Shown: piece after piece, positions 49,441 through 60,579 of the stretch
Position numbering within the stretch: position 1 is the first letter of the stretch
Layout of the letters: each line of letters starts with the position of its first letter
Assembly (NCBI GenBank): GCA_012861695.1
Contig: JAAOOA010000002.1
Coordinates: 23,125,303-23,189,302, forward strand
Length of the DNA stretch: 64,000 nt
DNA from: Trematomus loennbergii
Lineage: Eukaryota > Chordata > Actinopteri > Perciformes > Nototheniidae
Reading direction: 5' to 3'
Made by a program: the position numbers and the translations under genes
Notes under the pieces: model-generated
Database searches by the model: none
Told to the model about the DNA's origin: nothing
Seen by the model: only the letters and a program-made list of their open reading frames with translations

Positions 49441-49640
49441 GTGTGTGTTGTGTGTGGTGTTGTGTGTGGTGTGTGTGTGTGTGTGTGTGGTGTGTGTGTG
49501 TGTGTGGTGTGTGTGTGTGTGTGTGTTGTGGTGTGTGTGTGTGTGTGTGGTGTTGTGTGTGTGGGGGCCGTGCACGTGCACCTGTGTGGGGCCGTGCGCG
49601 TGCACCTGTGTGTGGCCGTGCGCATGCACCTGTGTGTGTG
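49376..49640. repeat. Interrupted (TG)n with a GC-rich minisatellite
   Basis: The TG run is broken by repeated GTGGTG and GTTGTG phases. It passes at about 49565-49634 into three roughly 25-bp units built on GGCCGTGCGCGTGCACCTGT. Long Cys/Val and Thr/His frames across it are artefacts. Confidence 0.92.
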
Positions 49641-49704
49641 TGTCAGTGATCTCGGGTTTGATGCAGGTCATTGAAATGTATAAAAAGCATTCAGCCAGAT
49701 GCTG

Positions 49705-52700
49705 GGGAAATCAATCGCAGTGTAACAGATGGCAAGATCACTCGGAGCATGATTCTCTCAAACCTTTTTGTGCTGCACTACCCCATGGGATATTCAGGAT
49801 GCCTGTCTTCTATAATGAGTGTAGCCTGTAATACACACACATGATTTACAGTATGTAGACACCTTCACAACTAGAAATGAGATCTTTGTTTTGATATGTG
49901 GAGGTTTTGGGGAAACAATCCAGCATTCAGAGAGTTAGGCCTAGAGATGGTCCTTGGTTGAAGCGTGTAATAAATGTGCTGAATCTTTATGAAAGGAATG
50001 CCTGATATATTCACAAAATGCCGCAGCTGCATTTTCTTCAGTTGGATGAAATGTTTTTCACAGGGTAGCCTTTTCCCAGCAGGTCTCAGATTTTCATATT
50101 GACTCGATCTGTAACTGAGCCAAGATTGGGTCTGGCTTCCTCTCTCTGTGCAAACCTTTGCTTAAATTGATTGCCGTTCTATCACAGACAATTGCACAGA
50201 TATATCTTTAGAAACACACAGCTGTTTCCTACGTGGCTTTTTTTCCTCTCAAACGCACACTTTCACACCTTTTTAATAGTTGTTTTTGGAGTCAGTTGGC
50301 CTTGATGATGAGATGTCATTACTCCTGCTCTCCTTCCCTTTCTTGGCACAGCTTTTGATTTTGTCAAAATAACTAATGAAATGTACTACACACTGGAGAA
50401 CACGTTGCCAAGCATTTTGTTATAAATGAGCTTGCCTATTCTTGTTGATAAATTGAATTTGAATTGCCAAAGACTGTTTTATTGTAATTACAATACATCA
50501 CATAGAATCCAAGCCCACACACACTGATACTTATTTGTATTTATGTGAACTCTTATCCTCCTGCTGTACATTGTATTTTCTATGTGACATTATTTCCAAA
50601 CTCCCAGAGAGAGTATAATTCCATCTACCCACCAATATTGTTACACAAAGAATTGCTTTGTTCTTCAGACAAGGGGAAGTGTCTTGTGGGGAACTTTTAT
50701 GTCACGTAATCCCTCTTATTTTCTTCTTTTGTCGAGTGATATCTAATACTGGGGCTGCAGCTGCTGTCATTCCCCAGGCGCCTCCTACACTAAAATGCTA
50801 CTGTACAGAACCTCTGGGGAAAAAAGACGCTGGTAGACAAAGCAAGTTCAACCCTGGAGAGTTTGGGAATAGGAGAGAAAACAAGTGTGTACAAGCAAAC
50901 ATACTGATATTGACACACACACAGTGGCAACAATCTAACCTTTGTAGACACTATCTAAAGGGAACGGCGTTAGGGTAATTGTGCAGATACTGAGCTTTTA
51001 CACATGGCCACCTCTAATGGCAGACAGGGGACAGAGAGATTGAATCAGCAGCTTAACTTGTTCTCAATTAATATATACCGCAAGCCTCAACCCTATGTCT
51101 CTGTTTCCGGCACCATGCTTTAATATGTCCGCTGCCCTTTTACCACAACTCATCCCTCTATTTTACCTATATAAACACATTTTCTTCGACATACAGAAGG
51201 CTTACACTGCACAAGTGTTTCGGACAAAAGTGATCAGTTATGAGTTTGACTATCCAGTCAAATTATTCATTATCGGATTTGCATATTCGTAATAAAAAGA
51301 AGAGCCTCATATCAGCTACCCTAATTTATTAATTCCTCTGAAATGTTAAATTAAGATTAGTTGTCTTGAAGAAAAAGTGCCACAACCACCCACAACTGTA
51401 GGACTGCCACATCCACATGGCTGCAGTTTACTTAGAAAATGTGTCCACCAGCCTGGGAGTCTGTGCTAATTACAGTCTCATTTTACAAAATGAAGTCTTG
51501 ACAGACAAGCTTCATAAAAGTCTTTCATTAACACTGTTTCACTGTGATGGAGTTATCAGATATGATTCATCATGTGATGTAAAATACAGTGTGGTGAGTT
51601 ACAAAAAAAATCTGAAGGTTATGCAGCCTGCAATGTGATCGCTCATTACAAAGTGACCGCTTGTGTCTGCCCGCAGCCTCAGAAAAATCACCATGCCAGC
51701 TTCTGCCTCCTCTCTCGTGGGACCTGAATGCCAACATGCATTGGGAGACTTCTACTTCATCAGCAAGGTTACACCAGAGACTGTATCTACAGACTAGCAG
51801 GCATTTAAGTCACCAACCCACAATCCTTACCCTGAATCAGCGCAGTGGATAGATAAAAGGGTTATAAAGAATTGATATCTAAGGTCAGTGGTTTTCAGCA
51901 TCCTAAATCACAGTTTCACTAATATTAAGAATATTAACATGAGGTTCATTTGACTATCAAAACATTGACCTTTTATTGAAGCAGGAAAAAATAGTGACAT
52001 ATTCTGAGATGAGAATAAGCAGTTAGTGTGGAAGCTGTGAGGAGGTGTGGAAGCGAGGCTGAAAGAAGTGGAGAGAGAAAGCTGCAGTGTGTAGGTGGCG
52101 CCCACACAGCTCAGCTGGGCTTAGCGGGGCCTGCATTAGTTAGAAGGCTCGGTCCTGTTTGTCTGAAACCTCTTTGCTAGGGACAGATCAAAGGCAGAGC
52201 ATGGGGCCATGGTACAGCTTACACATTACACATGAGGTAGTAGCACACATGTACATAAATGTGTGCACAAACAAAGAACACACTTGCTCCCTTGACTCCT
52301 ATTGATTGCTTTGTATGTCTCTCCCCTTCTCCTCCAGTGAAGTCCCAGCTATAAAGGCCTGTTTTTTACTGGCAAAACGTTTAGCAGTTGGAAAGGTCAA
52401 CTCCAGCCTGCAGCCAAATTGTGTGCACAATGAGCAACAGTGGACACAGTGTACAGCTTTTATAACAATAGCATGTTTGAATAGAAAATATAGGATGTTT
52501 TGTTACTGCAAATCGTGGTTATTATCGTTGGTTTTACAAACTTAAAACTGGAATTCTTAATAATAAATGGCTACTACACAGACCATTACTGTATTCATGG
52601 GGGAATCCTGTCTATGGATGTCCCTGGAAGGTGAATTCAACAACAGCATAAACTTTAACATTTTAGCCTTGCTAGTTTTGTAATGAGTGTTTTGGCTGGT
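49705..52700. other. Gene-free sequence
   Basis: Unique AT-rich DNA. One possible short coding exon is listed at 51677-51767. Nothing else is supported. Confidence 0.4.
51677..51767 (+). other. Possible coding exon with small ORF
   Basis: A CTGCCCGCAG acceptor precedes a stretch with a well-placed start codon (ATCACCATGCC at 51693). It reads 25 codons (MPASASSLVGPECQHALGDF and YFISK) to a possible AAG|GTTACA donor. Without splicing the frame ends after 34 codons at 51797. I do not recognise the peptide. The acceptor has a weak pyrimidine tract and the donor is poor, so it may be chance. Confidence 0.15.
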
Positions 52701-52704
52701 CCAC

Positions 52705-52890
52705 CACTGGTTCAGACTGAAATATCTCAACAAGTATTTGATGGATTGTCATACAATTTTGATGCCATTCATAGTCCCAAGTGAATTAAGCTAAATTACT
52801 TTAGTGATTCCTTGACTTTTTATCCAGCACAATCATCAGGTCTAAATGTCAACATATCCAACACTTTGGTTTATCTACCAATAGTTTAAT
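52705..52890 (+). repeat. Common teleost tandem-unit repeat, single unit
   Basis: GAAATATCTCAACAAGTATT, then ATGCCATTCATAGTCCC, TAGTGATTCCTTGACTTTTT and an ATCATCAGGTCTAAATGTCA block, match the same dispersed fish repeat as 40470-40830, here better conserved. Confidence 0.65.
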
Positions 52891-52894
52891 TATT

Positions 52895-55800
52895 TATTTT
52901 CACAATTAGGATTAGGAATTGTTAGACTCTTAGTTTTGTGTCGACTAGGGCTCATAAAAACCTAGCATATCCAGCAAAATAGATGACAAGCAACAAGGCA
53001 ATTATTTGTATTCTCCCTCATAAACTTCACTTTCTATTACGTCATCTGCTCGAACAGTGGGATCATTCTTTGCTTCTGTGTGTCAATAGATTTTGATTCT
53101 TCATTTGTTCGTATTATTATTAACGCATGTGCACAGCTCTCTGCTCGCTTTGGCTCTTTGTCATGGTTTTTATAATTGCTGCATGCTAAATGTCATACTT
53201 TGACGGCTGGGTTTCAGGGTCAGGGACTGTGGGGTATTGATTGCGGACAATGGCTCCAAATAACTTATTTTGCAATTTGTATAGGCTTTTGTATCAGGAA
53301 AATGTATTCATACCACATGTATGAATGCAGAACGTTATTATTGTTTTGTGTGTGTGTGGGTGTGTGTATATGGCAGTTAATAAGGTGTTTATGATTATGT
53401 GTGTTTGTGTGTGTGTGTCTCTGTGTGTGACTGACTACCTTTGTGTGTCACATGTAATAAGGCAGCATGCCTCTTCATGACCCTCCCTGCCTTGTCATCT
53501 CCTCCAGGCCCTGACAAACATTAGGCTGACGGGTGGTGGCACAACATGTCAAATCCAATGATTAATATTCTTCCTTCCCATCTTTCTCACTCTGTCCATC
53601 CAGTGTATAATCAGTCTTGGTCCTGTGTCAGGCCTGTGTGTGTGTGTGTGTGTGTGTCTGCATTTGATTCCTGTCACTTAACAACTCTATAGGGGTCTTC
53701 TAAATGTCCATTGGTCAAATATGATTGGTGGGTCAAAGGATGAAAGGCAAATTGATCAAGAGATGGCATGTCTGTTTGCCTTTTAAAAAAGGAAGCATGG
53801 CCCATCACTCATACCTGATTGCCCTCTAGCGTCACATTCAGCACAGAATACATTGACATTTAACTATATGACATGGAAAACAACCAATCGTTGCTGTTGA
53901 TATTGTATCAAAGTTTTGTCATTGTACCAGAGATGAAATAGCAAGTTAAATGCTAATAGACCAAAAGTGGGTTTGAATATGAATGACAATTTATGTCACA
54001 AGCTTTCAATGATTTAAAAATATATTTGGCTTGTTGCTTTAGCTGAGCTGAGCTGGTAAAACTACAAGGTGTTCAATGAAACAAAATATACTGATCAAAC
54101 AATGTGAATATGGCAAACATAAACATTTATTTGGTATTTCTTTCCAGAACTATTGGTCTTATGCACACAAGGGGGGGGAACATATTATTTTTCTTTATAT
54201 TGTGTTCATTTGTTTCTTCTATTTCTTTATATTGTATTCCTTATGTAAATACTTTTACCTTCACAATGTATTCACTCAATACAATGGGCACGAGCAGTTG
54301 CCTAGCAACTATTTTGCTTTCCAGAAAATTGTGTAACCACCATTACTTTAACGCTTTAAGACTTTTACCATTGTAGCAGCGTCTCTATGCTCCAGTTTAT
54401 ATGAGGGCTTATTTTATGGTGGGGGATTAAGCTAAGAAACATGTTCCCTTTCCCCATTGTAGTGATAAAAGAAACATGTAAATCATGGGGCTAAAATGCC
54501 TTGGCATTTACAGCTCTAGCACAGGAGGCGCTGGGGCATCAGGTAAGGGAAGGCTATCGAGACGGGAAGACTGTCATCCCTTTCCTTCTACCGGCATGGC
54601 TTAACTTAGTCTGCACAGGATTTTACAAGACTGGGACCTTGGACTCGGTAGGGAAGACATTTTAAGATTACATCCATCAGTCTGGTTCACTTTGCAAAAT
54701 GAAAAGATTGTGCCTACTCTTGTAAACAATGTATACTTCAATACATTAGTGAATTGGCAAAAAAAGTCACACCGACGAAGCATGGTACCCGAGTGGGGTG
54801 TTTCAGGAATAATTGAAGACCATTGTCTGAAACAGTACAGTCTCACTGGGAGCAGGAACACCTGTGTGAAGCTGCAATAAGTCCATTATAATGCCTCGGT
54901 AAGATGTTAGGTCCGGGCTGAGTGCTGCTGTTATGCTCATGGACAGAGCAGCAAGCTACCTTCATCCTTTTTCAGTAATAATGTTGCTATACTTCCCCCA
55001 GCCTCTTAAGAGCACTGCCTATGGGCACTACTACAAACAGAGGAACTCACTGACTTGTAATGCAATGCCACTGAAACTGTTTCTCAGGAGTCAATGGATT
55101 CGGTTACTCTTTGGGATGAAACCCTGATATTTGCCATGTAAGTTATAGTCTCTCTGTGTATTTGCATTTGCTTTTACACTCAGATGCCAGTCACTTTTAA
55201 ATGCTATCAAACACTTAAGTCGGCAGCGTGTTTTCTTCTAGGCTGAAAAATGTAGATGAATGATGAGCTCTTCTCTCAAACTTACATTCCTCGTAACCTC
55301 AAATACAAACACTCTACAATGCAAATTTGAATGCACAAGTTGGGAATACTGTGGAAAGACTGCAAGGATTAAGTTGAAGTAAATACATATTCCTTTCCCA
55401 TTTCATTGATTGATCCTTCTTCAGCTGCCTGTGCTATTATAGGTTTGAGGTGCAAAATTGAAAAGCTACACAGAACAACTATACAAACCAGGACCATTCC
55501 TAACTTTACTTTAGTAAAATGTTAGTGATTGTGCGCTAACATTATTCTCTCCTTTCATTATTAACTGCTGTTGAGACCCCTTGCACAAAACACTAAACCC
55601 TAAACTATAGCACTGGGAAATTGCCCAGTTATGATTGTGTGAAACAACTTCTAAAGCTAGTTATTGCTTCAATATAACCTGAATGACCCCCAGTAAACAG
55701 TAACACATTTACTTTGAAATGTAAGAAAGAAAATAAGTGTCAGGAAACAGAATGCCTTAGACAAGATTGTGAAAAGAAAATATCGAAGCATCAATCCGTC

Positions 55801-55900
55801 TTTTTCAACCGTTATGTGACCATTGTTGTTTATTTTTGTGTTGTGTGTTTTGATCAGCTTTTGTACGTTCCGATGTGTTGTGTCTACAAGCTTTGGCAAC
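52895..55900. other. Gene-free sequence with short TG tracts
   Basis: Imperfect TG runs occur at about 53346-53430 and 53635-53657. No gene is supported. Confidence 0.45.
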
Positions 55901-55902
55901 TT

Positions 55903-56000
55903 CTTAGATGTTACACTGGTCATTGACCAGTGTTATCCCAGCAGCCTGAACACTTTGGCTGCTGGGATAACACTGGTCAATGACCATGTGCACATCTAAG
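55903..56000. other. Long hairpin, 44-nt arms
   Basis: The left arm begins CTTAGATGT and ends TGTTATCCCAGCAGCC. The right arm begins GGCTGCTGGGATAACA and ends ACATCTAAG. The arms pair over 44 nt except for a 5-nt mismatch, with a 10-nt loop. The right arm abuts the 5' end of a truncated LINE. Both an insertion-associated inversion and a transcribed hairpin are possible. Confidence 0.9.
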
Positions 56001-56757
56001 ATGCCTTTTCTTATCAAGCTCCACTTTTGTGGAATCAGCTTCCAGTTTGTGTTCGGGCGGCAGACACCCTATCCGTTTTTAAGAGTGCGCTTAAGACCTT
56101 CCTTTTTGATAAAGCTTATAGTTAGGGCTGATTAGATTCAGCCCCTAGTTTTGCTGCTATAGGCTTAGACTGTCGGGGGACACCTTACTTCTTCCTTCTC
56201 TCTGTCTGTACCTGTGTACTCTCATGTTCCGAATAACCCAGCTTCCCCCAAATTTCTTTTTGGTGTCTATCTACGCTGGGATCCTGAGTCGTGGCTGATC
56301 CTGAGTCCTGATCTGAGTCCTGGATTTTGAGTCGTGGCTGAACCTGTCACTGTGGTCCTGCCTGACTTTCATCATACTACTTCCCTGTTGGCTCCCACAG
56401 GATTGTTGAAATCCTTGTGGATTCATCTTATTATTATAGACACATGCATTTCCAAACATTTGGTCTACCTATGTTGTAAATGTATTATCTTTTCGATTTA
56501 CACGGCATCTATTGCACGTCTGTCCGTCCTGGGAGAGGGGTCCCTCCTCTGTTGCTCTCCCTGAGGTTTCTCCCATTTTCCCCTTTAAACTGTGGGGTTT
56601 TTCCTTTTTTGGAAGTTTTTCCTTGTACGATGTGAGGGTCTAAGGACAGAGGGTGTCGTATTGTCATACTGATATTCTGTACAAACTGTGAAGTCCACTG
56701 AGACAAATGTAACATTTGTGATATTGGGCTATATAAATAAACATTGATTGATTGATT
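55998..56757 (+). mobile_element. L2-like LINE 3' end with (ATTG)n tail
   Basis: The start encodes the pol C-terminus (DAFSYQAPLLWNQLPVCVRA, then SVFKSALKTFLFDKAYS and a stop). A long 3' UTR follows with TTTTTCCTTGTACGATGTGA and GGTCTAAGGACAGAGGGTGT blocks and an AATAAA before (ATTG)n. It is 5'-truncated and belongs to a different L2-like family from the (CTTGC)n elements. Confidence 0.85.
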
Positions 56758-56898
56758 CAGTTAATTTAGGCCATAGTAATTAGACTATAATGTAGAGTTT
56801 TCATCCTGAATTAGATATCCATTCTTTTGACAAAAGGATAATGACTCTCCTGTTTTAATTACCAGCAAATCATATATAGAACTGAGACTAGTGTTACT

Positions 56899-57567
56899 CA
56901 GTGGCGAACCGTCAGGGCCTTCAAGGTATTCAGAGAATACCCTGGAACACTCAGATAAAACAAACAAAAAATCGATTTAATTATATAAATAAAATGTATA
57001 TAAAATGAATAAATGAGAATCGTATCTGTGTTGTTGATCTGTAATATTACAGTGTTACGTTGATTTGTTTGTCCTTCTCGGACCATGCACTACGCATTTG
57101 AGTGGTTTTGTGTTAGAAAAGAAATGCAACCAATCAGATATTTTTCTGGGTCTCTGGGTAGAATATCCTTCAACAAGGTATTCTATATCCTTGATAGAAT
57201 GCCTGGCCGTTGCACTGAATGAGAGCGTACGTTTGGATTGACAGTTTGATCAACCAATCATATATTGATTTGTAGCCAATGGGCGTATTCTTTCAGAGTT
57301 TCCCTCGGTTCCAGGGTATTCTTGAAGGCCCGTTAGTTCACTGTCTCGAGACAGAGGATCTAGATAAATGCCACGTAGCAATTCATTTGCCGTTTTATTG
57401 TTTTTAACGTTGAAATGGCAAGTGCAACAGGTGAAGATGATGTTGTTGCAGAATTGTTGTCAGTACCCTTTTCAAGACGACAATTCAGTGAAAAGACGGA
57501 CATTATAACGGCGGGGGTTGTGTGTGTCTACAGAAGGTCCAGTTGTGATAGACACGGTTCGCCACTG
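56899..57567 (+). mobile_element. hAT transposon remnant
   Basis: The ends are CAGTGGCGAACCGTC on the left and CGGTTCGCCACTG on the right. The flanking octamers GTGTTACT and GTGTGGGT agree at five of eight positions, compatible with a decayed target duplication. Subterminal inverted blocks CCTTCAAGGTATTC and GGGTATTCTTGAAGG support the unit. Only the first exon-like part of a transposase remains. Confidence 0.7.
57415..57520 (+). pseudogene. hAT transposase N-terminal fragment
   Basis: From an ATG at 57415 the frame reads MASATGEDDVVAELLSVPF, then SRRQFSEKTDIITAG. This resembles the start of fish hAT transposases with a TTF-type zinc finger, where a short acidic leader precedes an F-KK-I-like segment. 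The frame then runs into non-homologous sequence and the right terminus. No zinc-finger cysteines, catalytic residues or dimerisation domain are present, so it cannot encode an active enzyme. Confidence 0.45.
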
Positions 57568-58416
57568 GTGTGGGTTAGGTTCAAGGGTTTAACCAGTAAA
57601 AATGTTTTGATCAGTTCTACAGAATGAAATGCCACTAAGCTTTATGACCTCCACGGTGAACAGAAGCAGAACATATTCTAGTTCTGTTTGTGAGGAAATG
57701 GTGGTCAGAATACAACATTATAAGAAATACTGTCATTTGCATCCCTGCTTTCTGGTGAAATTAGATATCCCCTGAAAAATTATGTTAGATTATAGTGAGA
57801 TATACGGTAAAAGAATGTGCTGCTAAAGTCTGACTGAAAGTCTGTAGCAGTAAAGTAAAAATTATACGTGTCTAATTCTTTCTGGGCACAGGGAGCACCA
57901 TCTGTTGTTTTTGACTGGTTTGTATCTCTTGCAAAGAGTGCTTCATAGCCCATAGGAGGCTGTTAGCCAGTAATGTTCTGCCACTAAAGAGTGTCAAGGA
58001 TCCTCTCTGGGCTGTTGTCATTCTGCAGGGCCAACCAGTGTGTCTTGCATGACACAGCTGGTGGAGGGATGAGAACAAGAGGAGCAAAGAGGAGAGGAAG
58101 AGATTTAGGGGGTATAAAAGGACAGAGGGAAGGCAGAGATGATGATAGGGCTGGGGTGAGGACAGAGGGGCATGAAGGTGACAGTAGAAGAGAGGCATGA
58201 AGTCAGAAAGGTTGGAGAGAAATTAAACATGATGGGTGGCATGCTTTGATATTCTCCTAGTTGAACCAAGCATGCATCAGTGCTTCAGCTCCCCTGACTG
58301 TTATTTGGTGATGAAACCCCAGTTGCAGTAAAATGTAATCAGGATTTCCACACAGGCGAGCTGTGCAATTTCTTAATAAGTCTGGGTGTGTGTTTGTGCA
58401 CATGTATGAGCATGAA

Positions 58417-58576
<160 letters not shown>

Positions 58577-59762
58577 TGCATCTGCATACTCATGAGTGCA
58601 CATACGGAAAAATGATAACATCTTAGGCTCAACTCAATAATAATATGCAAAGTAGCTGTGGCTTTGCAGCTTCAGGGTTAAGACATCAGCATTAAAACCA
58701 CTTATAATTCCCTATTTCCTCCATGTTTATCCATTTTTCACAACCTTTTTGAATTTCACTTCATATCTGTACCTTTGACAGGCTTTAATTTCACACTGAG
58801 GTAATTGTCACCTGCAGGAAAGGATTCTTTTTTAATTAATTTTGCTTGAACAATTTTGAGCTCTTTACACACAGCCCTTACTGTACCTGTTGATAAAATG
58901 GTTTATTCGTCCTAGTGGTAAAATCGGGATTTAATATGTTCAGAGAGGGAGTTCATTTAAGGTTCAAGAAACCTCTGAAATATTTGCTTTACGTTTAGTT
59001 CACAGTCTCAGATAATCATTTGTGTTTATCACCAGCATCACTTTGTCTTTATGTGAAGTAGGGCAGGGGATTATCAAGAATAATATTGAAGGGTTGAGTA
59101 TTGGTGCATTCACATAAATTGACTCAATAGAATTGCTCATAAATAATCATTAGTAATTCCGATGTAATGACTTGATCACCTAACCGTAATGACACTTGGG
59201 CAATATTAAAATGTTATAATATCCACATTTGTCACTCCACATCTAGTGTTATATAACTAAATGGATTTATTATCAATATATTGCCCAGCCCCATTGTTAA
59301 AGTGATCAGCAGGCAGTGTCATTCGCAACATATTTGTTGGAGGTTCCAAACTCATGAGCAGAAACTGTTATTAATTAACAAAAGTATTTCCAATAATTTG
59401 GTATTCAGGCAATAATGTAACTTTATTTATTTCTCTAGGCATCTCCCCCCTCACTACATTTCCCGTATGACTTTATAGATTTAATGTTGATGTCAGATAT
59501 GTCTCTGTTTGATTGATGTTTGGAAGCTAACACGTCTCTGCTAAAGTAAAGTTATTACTTTAGTTGTACTTGCAGAAACTCATTAGGATCCATTATTTAA
59601 TCAGAAACCCATCTACTTTATAAATAAATCTACAACAGTTTCTATAGGGACTGAAATGTTCCTTACATGAAACATTCGTACAACTGCACTGCTGAACGTT
59701 ATGTAATCTTTTTATAATTCTTAAGTCCCCTTAAACAGGTACAGTAAAGCACTTATAGATCT

Positions 59763-59806
59763 AGGCAGGATTGATTAATTAATTAATGAATTCTCTAATC
59801 CTGCCT
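59763..59806. other. 10-bp stem with AT-rich loop
   Basis: AGGCAGGATT and AATCCTGCCT form a perfect stem around a 24-nt loop containing TTAATTAATTAAT. Its function is unknown. Confidence 0.55.
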
Positions 59807-60089
59807 CACGTTATCAATGTACCTTAATCAATATGTAGGTTTCTGCAGCAGTGCAAGTTCAATCTGGTTCCATGTTTGGTTTCTTAGCCTGTTATCCTGC
59901 TCTATTTAAAGCAAGACATGCATATATGCAGCATGAATTTCACATCTAACAATGGTGTTAAATAAGTTAATGCATATTCAGCATTAAATGAAGCTTAAAG
60001 AACAATGCCAAAAATAATACGTTTAATGCTTATCAATTTGTCCTAACCCAAAGAGGTCAATCCACTTTTTTTCTGGTAAAGCTTTCTGT

Positions 60090-60577
60090 AATTTAGTGGG
60101 AATGCTGATACAGCATTCCCACTATCTGTTATTCAAAATCTTGATTCCACCCGTTATTTTGCCGGCCTTCTCCTCCCGCATTGAACATCGCAGAAACTCC
60201 GTTCAAACATCAAAACGTTCAGCTCGGTCAGTTCAAATGCTCGAAATGGCCCAAAACTTTACAGGTTTGGTAACGATGCAGCCATCAACACATCTAAGCG
60301 TATTATGGGGTGTCATCAAATGCCGTTGCCATGGCGACAGATCATTCGCCATCAAGTCAGTTCAAACGTTTGCAGTTCAAATATTCTGCTGCTTTTCCAA
60401 GCCTTTTTCTTTCTTTTCTTCTCTCATCACACATTCAAGCCCCAGTGTTCATGTATCATTTCAATCTAAATTCTTCACTTTCTTCTTACACATTACATTT
60501 CAGCATAGCAATTCAGCGTCAGCTTTTCAGCATAAAGCATTCCCACTAGCAATTTCTTCAGGAATTGCATTCTCTAG
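60090..60577 (+). mobile_element. Helitron-like non-autonomous element, candidate
   Basis: The left side has a palindrome TAGTGGGAATGCTG / CAGCATTCCCACTA. The right side repeats GCATTCCCACTA and then has an 8-bp stem-loop GCAATTTC-TTCA-GGAATTGC (60549-60568), a short spacer, and CTAG (60574-60577) before T. A hairpin just upstream of CTAG with T following is the Helitron 3' signature. The 5' boundary (TC after A) is not fixed. The 167-codon frame across it has no helicase or nuclease motif. Confidence 0.35.
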
Positions 60578-60579
60578 TT

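Larger units (their letters stand above)
48756..49699. repeat. 54-bp inverted repeat bracketing (CA)n and (TG)n tracts
   Basis: The left arm (48756-48809) begins TCTGGCTGAATGCTTTTTAT and the right arm (49646-49699) is its reverse complement with one mismatch. Directly inside the left arm is (CA)n and directly inside the right arm is (TG)n, so the inverted structure includes the microsatellite. The core between the tracts (48893-49375) is unique. Flanks outside the arms differ, and no target duplication was found. Confidence 0.9.
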
